NCBI GenBank assembly: GCA_023411795.1
Contig: JAEYOK010000010.1
Span: 62,001 to 126,000 of the forward strand
Source of the DNA: Bacillota bacterium
GTDB lineage: Bacteria > Bacillota > Clostridia > DSM-8532
Length of the DNA: 64,000 bases
Direction: 5' to 3'
Shown here: positions 7,520 through 16,791 of the stretch, piece by piece
Layout: every line of letters starts with the position of its first letter
Position numbering within the stretch: the first letter of the stretch is position 1
Notes under the pieces: model-generated
Database searches by the model: none
Told to the model about the DNA's origin: nothing
The model's input: the letters and a program-made list of their open reading frames with translations, nothing else
Made by a program: the position numbers and the translations under genes

Positions 7520-8458
7520 TTATTCTCTTAAGTTTTCTGCAATAATATCAATCTTCTTTAGTCTATGATTGACTCCTGATTTTGATAATGTTGGATTTAG
7601 CATCTGTCCCAACTCCAATAGACTTACATCAGGATTTTCCAAACGCAAAGCCGCTATTTCACGAAGTCCTTCCGGAAGACTTTCGAGTCCTCGGGTATCA
7701 GCTATAAATCTAATGTTCTCTACCTGCCGAAGAGCTGCGTTCACAGTTTTTTCAAGATTTGCAGTTTCGCAATTAACCATACGATTGACCTGATTTCTCA
7801 TATCCTTTACTATTCTTATATTCTCCAATTTCATCAGGGCAGTATGGGCTCCTATTATATTTAGAAAATCTACGATTTCCTGACCCTCCTTAAGGTATAC
7901 CAAATAATGGCCCTTTCTGACAATCTGCCTCGATTCTACACCAAACTCTTTTAAATAATTTATATATTCATCTGCGAGGAGACTATTGGGAAATGTTATC
8001 TCCAAATGATAGGAGCGATCGGGATCTGAAATGGAGCCGGTCGCTAAAAAACCACCCCTTAAATATGCTCTTTTACAGCATCGATTTTCTAAGCTGATTG
8101 TATTATACTTTAACTTTTCGCCATCACCTTGAAGAATAATTCCCATTTCGCTTAAAATATCCGGAATCTCATCTCCCATCTGGTTTGTAAATTCCAGTTG
8201 ATAAACACTATGGGTTCGGAACCTGCGTGTTTTGAGAATAAAGACATCAGGGCTATTCTTATATATCTCTTTTACCCTTGAATAGATATGCCTTGAAAGG
8301 GAAGCGTTTTCAGTTACAAACAGTAGTCTGGGTTTTCCCTGATAAGTCCTAAGTGAGATACCGGCACGAATGAGACCGGCCAGCTCAGATTTTTTACAGC
8401 AATTATTAGTTTCTTCAATTCTACTAAGCTCACGTTTAATTTCTAATGAAAAAGACAA
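7520..8458 (-). CDS. whiA: WhiA, DNA-binding sporulation and cell-division regulator
   Basis: A 312-residue protein of the WhiA (DUF199) family: an N-terminal LAGLIDADG-like fold without nuclease residues (about 10-210) and a C-terminal helix-turn-helix (SLLELGQMLNPTLSKSGVNHRLKKI). Length and ends are normal. The start is TTG at 8458 with GAGGAGG eight bases upstream. It is the last gene of the block hprK-murB-rapZ-yvcK-whiA, 24 bases after yvcK, a neighbourhood conserved in Firmicutes. Confidence 0.95.
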   Translation of the reverse strand: MSFSLEIKRELSRIEETNNCCKKSELAGLIRAGISLRTYQGKPRLLFVTENASLSRHIYSRVKEIYKNSPDVFILKTRRFRTHSVYQLEFTNQMGDEIPDILSEMGIILQGDGEKLKYNTISLENRCCKRAYLRGGFLATGSISDPDRSYHLEITFPNSLLADEYINYLKEFGVESRQIVRKGHYLVYLKEGQEIVDFLNIIGAHTALMKLENIRIVKDMRNQVNRMVNCETANLEKTVNAALRQVENIRFIADTRGLESLPEGLREIAALRLENPDVSLLELGQMLNPTLSKSGVNHRLKKIDIIAENLRE

Positions 8459-8482
8459 CTCATCTGCCTCCTCATATGTAAG

Positions 8483-9739
8483 TTAATTAATCTTTGCAAT
8501 ATCTATAATAGTTTGTGCAAGTATGTCTGCGTTATGCCTAACCAAGTCTTTTCGGATGCTTACCAAATCTTTTTCGACTATTCGTATTCCCAGGCGTTTA
8601 ATCTTCGAATAATCTAACTCAACTTGCCCCGAACCGTCATCCTTATATCTTTTTAGAATATCAGGTGGAATCTTGCTTTTATTTGCAATGCATATATCAA
8701 TCAATTGTCTTCCGGTATGTAAATTTATAGCGTTAATATGATCTGAAACAGTATAGTCTTCTGTTTCCCCCGGCTGGGTCATAATATTACAAACATAGAC
8801 CTTTATGGCATGGGATTGGGCAATAGCATCGACTATACCTTCAACCAGAAGATTAGGAATTATACTGGTATAAAGGCTCCCCGGGCCAAGCACAATGACA
8901 TCGGCTTCACGTATTGCTTCAATAGCCTGTTTAATAGGTTTTACCGAAGGCTTATTTAACATGACTCGCTTTATTTTACCGGGATGGGTAATATGATGGT
9001 TGCCTATCTTAGATTCACCGCGTATTTCAGTACCATCCTCAAGTTCGGCAACAAGGGAGATATTGTCCTCTGTTACCGGAAAAATTCTGCCTGTAACAGC
9101 CAATACATCACACATATATTTAACAGCTTGTTCAAAGCTATCTGAAATACCGTTCATAGCCGCTAAAAAAAGGTTTCCAAAGTTCTGCCCTTTTAGCGAG
9201 CCTTCAGTAAATCTATAGGATAAAAGTTTTTCCAGAACCGGTTCTGTTTCAGAAAGAGCGAGCATGCAGTTGCGTATATCTCCGGGAGGAAGCATGCCTA
9301 AATCATTTCTAAGAGCTCCTGATCCCCCTCCGTCATCAGCGACGGTTATTATAGCAGTAATATTGCTTGTATAAGCTTTAAGTCCGCGCAGCATTGTGGA
9401 TGTTCCTGTTCCACCGCCAATAGTCACTATTCTAGGACCGGAGGATAGAACTTTTCTTCTGTAAATGATATCTCCAATTTCACTTACGTTTGATGGTCTT
9501 CTTAAAATTCCGTTTGAATAAACACTAACAAATTTAATGAAGATTTTTCGGAAACAAACCAATATACCATATATCCCAAAAACAGCCAGTAATAATGATA
9601 TGCCCCATTGTAAAGGACCGATGGCTACATCTTTAAGTAAAATAAGCAAGGAAGCTACCAGTAATAATATACCCAGTACCCCGCCTATAAGCCATTTTTT
9701 AAACCTGAAAACAATCTGAAACCACTTTAGTGATCTCAT
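8483..9739 (-). CDS. yvcK: YvcK/CofD-like UDP-sugar-binding protein with N-terminal membrane segments
   Basis: The last 330 residues are the YvcK core: IVTIGGGTGTSTMLRGLK (about 104-121), VADDGGGSG (about 133) and PGDIRNCM, the glycine-rich nucleotide-binding motifs shared with CofD. In Bacillus the protein is needed for growth on gluconeogenic carbon sources and for cell wall homeostasis. Unlike the 320-residue Bacillus form this one is 418 residues; the extra N-terminus has two hydrophobic helices (about 17-37 and 41-62), so it is probably membrane-anchored. GGAGG precedes the ATG. Confidence 0.92.
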   Translation of the reverse strand: MRSLKWFQIVFRFKKWLIGGVLGILLLVASLLILLKDVAIGPLQWGISLLLAVFGIYGILVCFRKIFIKFVSVYSNGILRRPSNVSEIGDIIYRRKVLSSGPRIVTIGGGTGTSTMLRGLKAYTSNITAIITVADDGGGSGALRNDLGMLPPGDIRNCMLALSETEPVLEKLLSYRFTEGSLKGQNFGNLFLAAMNGISDSFEQAVKYMCDVLAVTGRIFPVTEDNISLVAELEDGTEIRGESKIGNHHITHPGKIKRVMLNKPSVKPIKQAIEAIREADVIVLGPGSLYTSIIPNLLVEGIVDAIAQSHAIKVYVCNIMTQPGETEDYTVSDHINAINLHTGRQLIDICIANKSKIPPDILKRYKDDGSGQVELDYSKIKRLGIRIVEKDLVSIRKDLVRHNADILAQTIIDIAKIN

Positions 9740-9782
9740 TTAATACCTCCATAAAAGCCGTTATACGGCAATAAAAATTGAG

Positions 9783-10661
9783 CTATGTCGTTACACTGCC
9801 TTTATCGTCACGGTCAATATCTCTGTGTTCGACAACCGCACTTACACCCTTTCGTTTCAATCTGTCAAATAACTTGTTGGCAATGGTAACAGACCTGTGT
9901 TTTCCCCCGGTACAACCAATTCCCACGACTAATTGACTTTTTCCTTCCTTTACATAAAGGGGTAGTAAAAAATTAACCATATCAACGAGCTTGTTAACAA
10001 AAGTTCGGCTTTCGGAAAAGCTCATCACATAGTCCACCACACCGCAATCCAGACCCGTTTTAGGTTTAAGCTCAGGTATATAATAGGGGTTAGAAATGAA
10101 TCGTACATCGAAAACAAGATCGCTGTCTATTGGTATTCCATACTTAAAACCGAAGGAAACGATATTAACTATAAGACCCTTGAAAATCTTACCTTCAACA
10201 AAATGTTCAATAACAGCCTCTCTGAGCTGGCGTGGAGTTAAGCTGGAGGTATCTATAATGAAATCTGCCTTTTCCTTCATTGGTTTAAGAATTTCTCTCT
10301 CTTCCTCAATACCGTCAAAAATACGCCCATCCTTAGATAGAGGGTGCATTCGGCGACTTTCTTTAAAACGTTTGACCAGGACAGTATCAGAGGCATCTAA
10401 AAATAGTATTCTATACTTAATATCCATTTCGTCCAATGTCAATAAGGCAGGCAAAAGATCAAGAAACATCTCGCCGCCGCGTATGTCAATTATTAGGGCA
10501 ATTTTCTCGATAACTGACTTTCCTTGTAAGGTTACTTCAGCAAATTTTGGAATTAGCGATGGTGGAAGATTATCTACACAAAAGTACCCAATATCCTCAA
10601 AGTATTTCACACACAGGCTCTTACCGGCTCCGGACATACCTGTGATAATCAGTAACTCCAT
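9783..10661 (-). CDS. rapZ: RapZ/YvcJ nucleotide-binding protein
   Basis: A 292-residue P-loop protein. Walker A GMSGAGKS is at about 8-15 and the C-terminal domain carries the conserved GCTGGKHRSV near 250. In enterobacteria RapZ guides decay of the glmZ small RNA in response to glucosamine-6-phosphate; in Firmicutes the role of YvcJ is less clear. The start codon directly abuts the murB stop, and yvcK follows after 43 bases, so the genes form one transcription unit. Confidence 0.94.
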   Translation of the reverse strand: MELLIITGMSGAGKSLCVKYFEDIGYFCVDNLPPSLIPKFAEVTLQGKSVIEKIALIIDIRGGEMFLDLLPALLTLDEMDIKYRILFLDASDTVLVKRFKESRRMHPLSKDGRIFDGIEEEREILKPMKEKADFIIDTSSLTPRQLREAVIEHFVEGKIFKGLIVNIVSFGFKYGIPIDSDLVFDVRFISNPYYIPELKPKTGLDCGVVDYVMSFSESRTFVNKLVDMVNFLLPLYVKEGKSQLVVGIGCTGGKHRSVTIANKLFDRLKRKGVSAVVEHRDIDRDDKGSVTT

Positions 10662-11579
10662 TTACTCAATACCCCCGATGATTTTAACCTCAAGTTCTAG
10701 TTGTTTGCCAAACTTTTTGTATACTGTGTTTTGAACGTGTTTTATCAAAGAAACTACATCTGCGGTAGTTGCGTTACCCGTATTAATAATAAATCCGCAA
10801 TGCTTATCTGATATTTGCGCGCCACCAATTTTGTAGCCTCTTAAACCGCAGTCATCAATAAGCTTTCCGGCAAATGCATCCGGTGGGCGTTTGAATATGC
10901 TCCCGGCGCTGGGAAAGGTGAGTGGTTGTTTTTCACGTCTTCTAGCATTTAATTCATTCATCTTTGCCTGGATTTCATTCTTTTCGCCTTTCTTAAGCTG
11001 AAGCTTTACTTTCAGGCATATTAGTTTTTCGTCCTGTATTCTGCTGTGTCTGTAGGAAAAATTGTGTTCTTCATCCCGTAGAGTTATATAATTACCGTGA
11101 TTATCAATACAGAGTGTTTCTACTATAACCTGCTTCATCTCACCATCATATGCTCCGGCATTCATACATGCCGCCCCCCCTATTGTTCCTGGTATACCGG
11201 AGGCAAACTCCATACCCGAAAGGGAATTATCCAATGCAACATTAGCAACGTAAGCCAGAGATGCCCCTGCTTCGGCGGTAATTATAGTATCATTTACTTC
11301 TACTTTTGAGAATCCTGAACCAATCTTAATTATGACTCCTCGGTACCCGCTGTCAGAAAATATAAGATTAGATCCGTTCCCCATAACTAAAAACGGTATA
11401 TTTAGTGAAGTCAGATAGCTGACACCTTTTTGAATGTCTTCAATAGAGTCAGGTTGAACCATAAAGTCTGCTTTACCGCCAACTCTCATGGACGTATACT
11501 CTTCCATTGAAACATTCTTTGAAATAGCACTCTGTGGGTAAATGGCTATTAGTTTACCGTAAATATCTATTTCTTGCAA
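10662..11579 (-). CDS. murB: UDP-N-acetylenolpyruvoylglucosamine reductase
   Basis: The FAD enzyme that makes UDP-MurNAc, the second committed step of peptidoglycan synthesis. RVGGKADF (about 32-39), GNGSNL near 68, SGIPGTIGGAACMNAGAYDGEM (FAD binding, about 125-146), YRHSR and the catalytic serine region PSAGSIFKRP (about 221-230) are present. It has the short type II-like length of Firmicute MurB. I chose TTG at 11579, which has AAGGAG eight bases upstream; GTG at 11588 would sit almost on the ribosome binding site. The stop is adjacent to the rapZ start. Confidence 0.95.
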   Translation of the reverse strand: MQEIDIYGKLIAIYPQSAISKNVSMEEYTSMRVGGKADFMVQPDSIEDIQKGVSYLTSLNIPFLVMGNGSNLIFSDSGYRGVIIKIGSGFSKVEVNDTIITAEAGASLAYVANVALDNSLSGMEFASGIPGTIGGAACMNAGAYDGEMKQVIVETLCIDNHGNYITLRDEEHNFSYRHSRIQDEKLICLKVKLQLKKGEKNEIQAKMNELNARRREKQPLTFPSAGSIFKRPPDAFAGKLIDDCGLRGYKIGGAQISDKHCGFIINTGNATTADVVSLIKHVQNTVYKKFGKQLELEVKIIGGIE

Positions 11580-11653
11580 CAGTTTCACTCCTTGAAATAA
11601 ACCTTAACAAATTATTCTATTATCCAGAATTATATATTCACCGGATTATAGAA

Positions 11654-12595
11654 CTATGGTAAAATATCAGCATTTCTTTGAATATCTTCTGAAATTTTAC
11701 GAGTGAAAGCTTGTGCGGCATTATATCCCATTTTTTTCTGTCTATTATTCATGGCGGCAACTTCAATAATTACAGCAAGATTTCTGCCCGGTCTGACAGG
11801 AATAGTCAGAAAGGGTACTTTAATACCCAAAATCTCGGTTGTCAGGTCATCTGTTCCAAGCCTTTCATAATGCTTCTGAGGATTCCAAAGCTCCATGTTA
11901 ATGACCAGATTGATTCCTTCAGTCATCTTTACCGAGCCTACACCGTACAGATACTTAACATCCAATATACCAATGCCACGAATTTCGATAAAATGGCGGA
12001 TAATCTCGGGAGCAGTTCCAACTAAAGTTTTACTGGATACTCTTCTTACCTCAACCAAGTCATCGGCAACCAGCCTATGACCACGTTTGACGAGTTCCAA
12101 TGCCGCTTCGCTTTTGCCAACTCCGCTTTCACCTAAAATCAAAACACCTTCACCGTAAACCTCAACTAGTTCTCCATGCATTGTTTCCATTGGTGCCAGT
12201 TCAATATTCAAATAAGCTATTAGATTGCTGCTAAATCTAGAAGTATCTTCGGTGGTAAGTAAAAAAGGTACATCACATTCTTTTGCTACCTGCATCATCT
12301 CAGGAAAAGGCTCCATACCTCTTGCTAAAACCACACAGGGTATACCTGTAGAGAATAAAGCAAAAAGACTTTTATAACGGAGCTCCGATTCCAGTTTAGC
12401 CAGATATGTCATCTCGACTTTACCGATTATTTGAATTCTATCAGTCCCGAAATACTCAAAAAACCCTCCGAGTTGAAGTCCGGGGCGGTTAATATCCGAT
12501 GTTTCAATACTGATATCATTATGTTTATCGGTATAATATAATTTCTCCAACGATAATTCATTAATTATCTTTGACAGCTTTACACTGGCAGTCAT
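11654..12595 (-). CDS. hprK: HPr kinase/phosphorylase
   Basis: The bifunctional enzyme that phosphorylates and dephosphorylates Ser46 of HPr and so drives carbon catabolite repression. The N-terminal half is the MurF-like domain. The C-terminal half has Walker A GESGVGKS (about 155-162), VADDLVEVRR and the K3-type loop EIRGIGILDVK (about 205). Length (313) is normal. ATG 12595 follows GGAGAGGGAG; an upstream GTG at 12604 would overlap thrC. It is located five bases after thrC and upstream of murB-rapZ-yvcK-whiA. Confidence 0.95.
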   Translation of the reverse strand: MTASVKLSKIINELSLEKLYYTDKHNDISIETSDINRPGLQLGGFFEYFGTDRIQIIGKVEMTYLAKLESELRYKSLFALFSTGIPCVVLARGMEPFPEMMQVAKECDVPFLLTTEDTSRFSSNLIAYLNIELAPMETMHGELVEVYGEGVLILGESGVGKSEAALELVKRGHRLVADDLVEVRRVSSKTLVGTAPEIIRHFIEIRGIGILDVKYLYGVGSVKMTEGINLVINMELWNPQKHYERLGTDDLTTEILGIKVPFLTIPVRPGRNLAVIIEVAAMNNRQKKMGYNAAQAFTRKISEDIQRNADILP

Positions 12596-12600
12596 AGTTC

Positions 12601-14106
12601 TCACTCCCTCTCCAAGAGGCTTTGGATAACGACATTCTTCATATCCTGTTTTTCACAAACTGAATTATGAAGAACCTTCTTTTTATCAAGATCGGCAAGA
12701 CCTGAAGGTATAGGTAAATCACATTCCTTTGACAATATCTCAAGAAGTTCAAATTCTGATTTATCGGCTATTTTATTTTCTCCAAAAAGCGCCTTGCATA
12801 CACTACTATTAAACTTAAAGGGACTGGCTGTAGAAATTACCACCGATGGAGTTAAATCTCCGGTAGTTATCACATACTTGTCATAAACATCAACGGCTAC
12901 GGCGGTGTGAGTATCTAAAACATAGTTATAATCTGAGTACACACATTCAATTGTCTTTAAGGTTTCATCCTGATTTGACCAGCCAGCCCAAAAGTACTTC
13001 TTAATATAATTTTTATATTTCTCTCCGATATCATAGTATCCGTTTTCGTTAAGCTCACTCATCCAGTTTGATACCTTTTGAGCGTTGTGACCGGTTATCT
13101 CATAAAGAAGTCTTTCAAGATTGCTCGATATAAGTATATCCATAGAAGGAGATACGGTTTTAATAAATTCACGACGCTTGTCGTAGTAACCGGTTCTGAT
13201 AAAGTCTGTGAGCACATTGTTATCATTTGAAGCACATATAAACTTGTTAACCGGAAGTCCCATTTTTGCAGCATAGAAACCAGCCAGAATATTACCAAAA
13301 TTTCCGGTAGGAACTACAAAATTTATTCTATCACCTGCATTTATGCGTTTCTCTTTAATCAAGTCAGCATAAGCAGAAAAGTAATATACAATCTGAGGAA
13401 CTAACCTTCCCCAATTTATGGAGTTAGCTGAAGAAAACTTTAGATTTTTACTCTCCATCATTGTAGTCAGTTCGTTATCTGTAAATATCCTTTTTACACC
13501 TGTCTGTGTATCATCAAAATTACCCTTTACACCGAACACCTTAACATTCTTTCCGGTCTGGGTAATCATTTGATATTTCTGGACCTCGCTTACACCATTA
13601 TCAGGATAGAAAACTATTATTCCGGTGCCTTCTACATCTGCGAATCCTTCGAGAGCTGCTTTACCGGTATCCCCTGAAGTTGCAACAAGAATGATTACTT
13701 CGCTTTGCTCACCTGTCTTTTTCATCGACTTAACAAGAAGGTGAGGAAGAATCTGAAGTGCCATATCTTTAAAAGCACAGGTAGGTCCATGCCATAGTTC
13801 CAGCAAAAAAAGACTCTCATTCAATTCGACAACAGGTGCAATTTTTTCGTTATCAAACTTATCAGAATATGCGCTATTAACGCATTCGTTAAGCTCTTCA
13901 TCAGAAAAATCGTCTAAAAAGTGTTTAAGAATAAAAGTGGCTCGTTGGGTATATGACATCTCCACTAATTCTTCAATTTCTTGTAAAGTCAGGCCTTGAA
14001 ATTCTTGAGGTACATAAAGTCCACCATTGGGTGCAATACCTTTTTTTATCGCTTCAGCGGAAGTTAATCTTTCATCTCCGCCCCTTGTACTTTCATATAA
14101 AACCAT
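12601..14106 (-). CDS. thrC: Threonine synthase
   Basis: The PLP enzyme converting O-phosphohomoserine to threonine. The 501-residue protein belongs to the longer class with an N-terminal extension (MVLYESTRGGDERLTSAEAIKKGIAPNGGLYVP). The PLP lysine is in CAFKDMALQ near residue 113, and SGDTGKAA is the phosphate-binding loop. ATG 14106 has GGAGAG six bases upstream; an ATG 18 bases further up reads MSLESC in the same frame and has no such site. It is the first gene before hprK, spaced by five bases, an unusual partner for that regulator. Confidence 0.95.
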   Translation of the reverse strand: MVLYESTRGGDERLTSAEAIKKGIAPNGGLYVPQEFQGLTLQEIEELVEMSYTQRATFILKHFLDDFSDEELNECVNSAYSDKFDNEKIAPVVELNESLFLLELWHGPTCAFKDMALQILPHLLVKSMKKTGEQSEVIILVATSGDTGKAALEGFADVEGTGIIVFYPDNGVSEVQKYQMITQTGKNVKVFGVKGNFDDTQTGVKRIFTDNELTTMMESKNLKFSSANSINWGRLVPQIVYYFSAYADLIKEKRINAGDRINFVVPTGNFGNILAGFYAAKMGLPVNKFICASNDNNVLTDFIRTGYYDKRREFIKTVSPSMDILISSNLERLLYEITGHNAQKVSNWMSELNENGYYDIGEKYKNYIKKYFWAGWSNQDETLKTIECVYSDYNYVLDTHTAVAVDVYDKYVITTGDLTPSVVISTASPFKFNSSVCKALFGENKIADKSEFELLEILSKECDLPIPSGLADLDKKKVLHNSVCEKQDMKNVVIQSLLERE

Positions 14107-14248
14107 ACAACTCTCCAAAGACATAGTTAAATTAATACGTCACACTATGCCTCACACATAAATGATTAATACCCTTATGATAAACTATAAAGGACAAAAA
14201 TGCAAACGGCAGACGATTGTACCATAAGGGCTCTGCCCCGAACTTCTT

Positions 14249-15001
14249 TTATATAACACCACTCAGTGCTAGCCCCAGTATCACTAATAAAAATAGTGGT
14301 AATAACATACTACAAACAATAATGCGTTTATTTACCAATATTTTCGGAGACTCTCCATCTATCTCTTTTATTCTTTTCACTATTACGTTTTTATTTATAA
14401 CAATAAAGCAAATCCCAACAAGTGTTGCTATCAGATGATAATAGTTTGTAGTCCAACCACTTCTAACCGAGATAAATACCCACATCATAAAAAATAATAA
14501 TATCGAAATGTATAACATAAAATCCTTCAGCAATCTTTTTCTATCATGATTAAATAGTTTAACTATTATTACAAACACTATTGGACCATATGACCAAGCA
14601 ATTCCGGATACCCCATTTCCAAATGAGTTTATTGCTAAACTAGCAGCAATACTAGTCAAAGCTGCTATTAAGGATAGTAATAAAAATCTAAATGTTCCAA
14701 GTAAGCGTTCAACAATACTTCCAAATAATCCAACAACTATTATATTACTTATTAAGTGAACTAATAGAGGTAGCCCTTGTGTTATTTGAGTCTCAACAAA
14801 AAAACTACCATGTTCAAAATGGCTCGTTATATAGTTCTGCCAGAAATAAGTAGGCTGTAACCCAAACATACTTGCTCCAAAAACATAGTATAGTCTTGTG
14901 AAGAAGTACGTGGGAATAGAGACTATTAAACAGCATGCTATCAATATGAGTGATATGTATGGGACTCCCAATTTTTTCCTATAAAGCAAATCCGAAATCA
15001 T
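14249..15001 (-). CDS. Rhomboid-family intramembrane serine protease
   Basis: A 250-residue polytopic membrane protein with about six or seven hydrophobic segments. The rhomboid motifs are present: H82-L-I-S-N86 in the second segment, GVSG with the putative catalytic Ser132, and His189 in YYHLIATLVG as the partner of the serine-histidine dyad. It should therefore be active. It overlaps the upstream M50-like gene by four bases (ATGA), so the two membrane proteases are made together. Substrate and function are unknown. Confidence 0.75.
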   Translation of the reverse strand: MISDLLYRKKLGVPYISLILIACCLIVSIPTYFFTRLYYVFGASMFGLQPTYFWQNYITSHFEHGSFFVETQITQGLPLLVHLISNIIVVGLFGSIVERLLGTFRFLLLSLIAALTSIAASLAINSFGNGVSGIAWSYGPIVFVIIVKLFNHDRKRLLKDFMLYISILLFFMMWVFISVRSGWTTNYYHLIATLVGICFIVINKNVIVKRIKEIDGESPKILVNKRIIVCSMLLPLFLLVILGLALSGVI

Positions 15002-15369
15002 GACGACGAACCGGAAATTGTAATTGCTCGTTTAAAAAGCATACTAAATGCCCATATAAAATCAACTATTGATCCAGCAAGGCTGCCGATCAATAAAACA
15101 AGCCACAACCTATATTGAAATATAATTAAAGGAATAACAACAATAGTTGTTGATAAAACGAAACCACCAAGTGCGATTAATAAACCTTCAACCTTTTTTA
15201 CTTGTATTGTATTTAATGGGTCAACACCTGGGACTAATATGGACCTTCTCAGAATAGCCTTGTAGCCTAGTACACGATATGCCAAATAATGACCATATTC
15301 ATGGATTATAAGTAAAATAACCATCAATAATAATAAAATTGCAAAACTCCAGGATAAGAACTTCTCCAT
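14998..15369 (-). CDS. Short M50-like membrane zinc metalloprotease
   Basis: A 123-residue protein. H23-E-Y-G-H27 lies in the first hydrophobic segment, as in site-2 (M50) proteases, and is followed by YLAYRVLGYKA. Two more segments follow, and AGSIVDFIWAFSM (about 100-112) is the place where an M50 enzyme has its N/D-P-D-x zinc ligand; an aspartate is present but not the full motif. It is much shorter than canonical site-2 proteases (about 350 residues) and may be a minimal or inactive form. It is coupled to the rhomboid gene by a four-base overlap. Confidence 0.6.
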   Translation of the reverse strand: MEKFLSWSFAILLLLMVILLIIHEYGHYLAYRVLGYKAILRRSILVPGVDPLNTIQVKKVEGLLIALGGFVLSTTIVVIPLIIFQYRLWLVLLIGSLAGSIVDFIWAFSMLFKRAITISGSSS

Positions 15370-15535
15370 AATAACCTCAATCTGATAAAATAATGTTCAT
15401 TTACTATACTCTACCAAACATTAGCTCAATTTTCAAAGCATTTTTTATCTTAGCCACAGGACGTGGAGTTGCTTGTAACAGTATTACTATGACAGCTTTA
15501 GTTAACATTAAACCAGCTCTACAAATTGGAATTTG

Positions 15536-16450
15536 TTAAGAAACACTTCTCGAATAATTCACCTTTTTCAATGCTTGTGATTTACCAAAGGAAGAATATA
15601 ATCTTCTTGTTTTTTCCTCCCATGCAGATATCGAAAATTCTTTCACTCCTTTACTGATTCCTCTTTTAATACATTCTGAAATTACTATTTTGGCAAATCC
15701 TCTATGTTCGTATTCCTTCTTTGTAGCAACTACCTCTATTTCCATTAATTGATTGCTATTATCCAGAAGACCCATACAAGTTGAAACTGGTTCACCAAAT
15801 TCATTCAGCAACAAAATACAGAGTTCTGGAACAAGTATAAGATTTGTCCTTGCATATTTGTATGCATAATCAAGTGTCTCATCATAAATAGCATTAGGAT
15901 TAAAAGCATAAAATCTTAAAAGTTCTGCTTTTTCTTCATCTAAATACTCTCTTTGAGATGTTAGAACGAACCCATTTGGTATTATTCTTTTTGGTATTTC
16001 AATATCTTCTGTATTGTAAGTATATGTGACATCAGCATCACCCGAACAAATGAATCCGTTTCTTTCAAAAACATCTTTTTGATATTCATCATTAACAGGA
16101 ACTGTTATAGTGCACGATTTATTAAAGTTCCCGCCTTCTATCAAAAAATCAGTCATTGCTTGTAAAAGTTCTATATCTTTCTTTGAAAGAATATAATAAC
16201 TTTCTCCAAAATTCTCAGTTATAATTATTCCACACAATTTATTTAAATCATCAAAAAATAACTCAGACTGTTTTTCAAATAGTGAATCAATCTGGCTTTC
16301 TTTACTCCATCTACCATATTTCCATGCATACAATCTACCTAATGACCAATCACACAAATGCATACTATTCAAATATGAAACCAGTAAACACATTTCGTTA
16401 AAGTCATCGGATTTTTCTTTATATGTTCTATGATAATACATTTTTCTCAC
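15536..16450 (-). CDS. GNAT-family N-acetyltransferase, two-domain
   Basis: A 304-residue protein. The last 140 residues are a GNAT domain: the acetyl-CoA motif A is at EIEVVATKKEYEHRGFAKIVISECI (about 231-255), and the motif B region is FSISAWEEKTRRLYSSFGKS. The N-terminal 150 residues resemble a diverged GNAT half, as in tandem GNAT proteins. The start has only a modest ribosome binding site (GGAGTGAG). The substrate is unknown. It lies in the accessory stretch between the membrane protease pair and another GNAT gene. Confidence 0.75.
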   Translation of the reverse strand: MRKMYYHRTYKEKSDDFNEMCLLVSYLNSMHLCDWSLGRLYAWKYGRWSKESQIDSLFEKQSELFFDDLNKLCGIIITENFGESYYILSKKDIELLQAMTDFLIEGGNFNKSCTITVPVNDEYQKDVFERNGFICSGDADVTYTYNTEDIEIPKRIIPNGFVLTSQREYLDEEKAELLRFYAFNPNAIYDETLDYAYKYARTNLILVPELCILLLNEFGEPVSTCMGLLDNSNQLMEIEVVATKKEYEHRGFAKIVISECIKRGISKGVKEFSISAWEEKTRRLYSSFGKSQALKKVNYSRSVS

Positions 16451-16543
16451 TCCAAATTTTTAATTTTTCATTGAGTTATTTTAAGTTCTCTGTTCGGCTT
16501 TTTTGTTATGCTCATTTTTACTGCTATAAATATTTTATATTAT

Positions 16544-16618
16544 CTATACATTACACATTAATCTTAAAACAATCAGTAAAGCAGCAATTATAATAAGAAT
16601 GTGTTTATGTTTCTTCAT
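16544..16618 (-). CDS. Small hydrophobic peptide, 24 residues, with a strong ribosome binding site
   Basis: An ATG at 16618 is preceded by GGAGGAGGGAGT, one of the strongest ribosome binding sites in the window. The frame gives a basic N-terminus (MKKHKHI) followed by about 14 hydrophobic residues and ends LMCNV-stop. This is the shape of a single-pass small membrane protein. No family is recognised. Its position between two GNAT genes gives no functional clue. Confidence 0.45.
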   Translation of the reverse strand: MKKHKHILIIIAALLIVLRLMCNV

Positions 16619-16791
16619 ACTCCCTCCTCCAAAACCTTTCTATCACAGAAGAGAATTTCTTATAACATTTCGTTTTTACGATGCCGATGAACCAAACCAA
16701 CGGAGCCCTTCCCTTTAGCGGCGCTTGCCGCCCGGTGAGCCTTATACAAAACCTAATCGTTCACAATATATAAATGATGTGCAACAAATAT
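16619..16791. other. Intergenic region with a GC-rich palindrome
   Basis: No gene is seen. A stretch at 16700-16740 is far richer in G+C than its surroundings and contains GCGGC-GCTT-GCCGC (16718-16731). No T-run follows, so it is not a standard terminator. It could be a relic of an inserted element. Confidence 0.3.
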
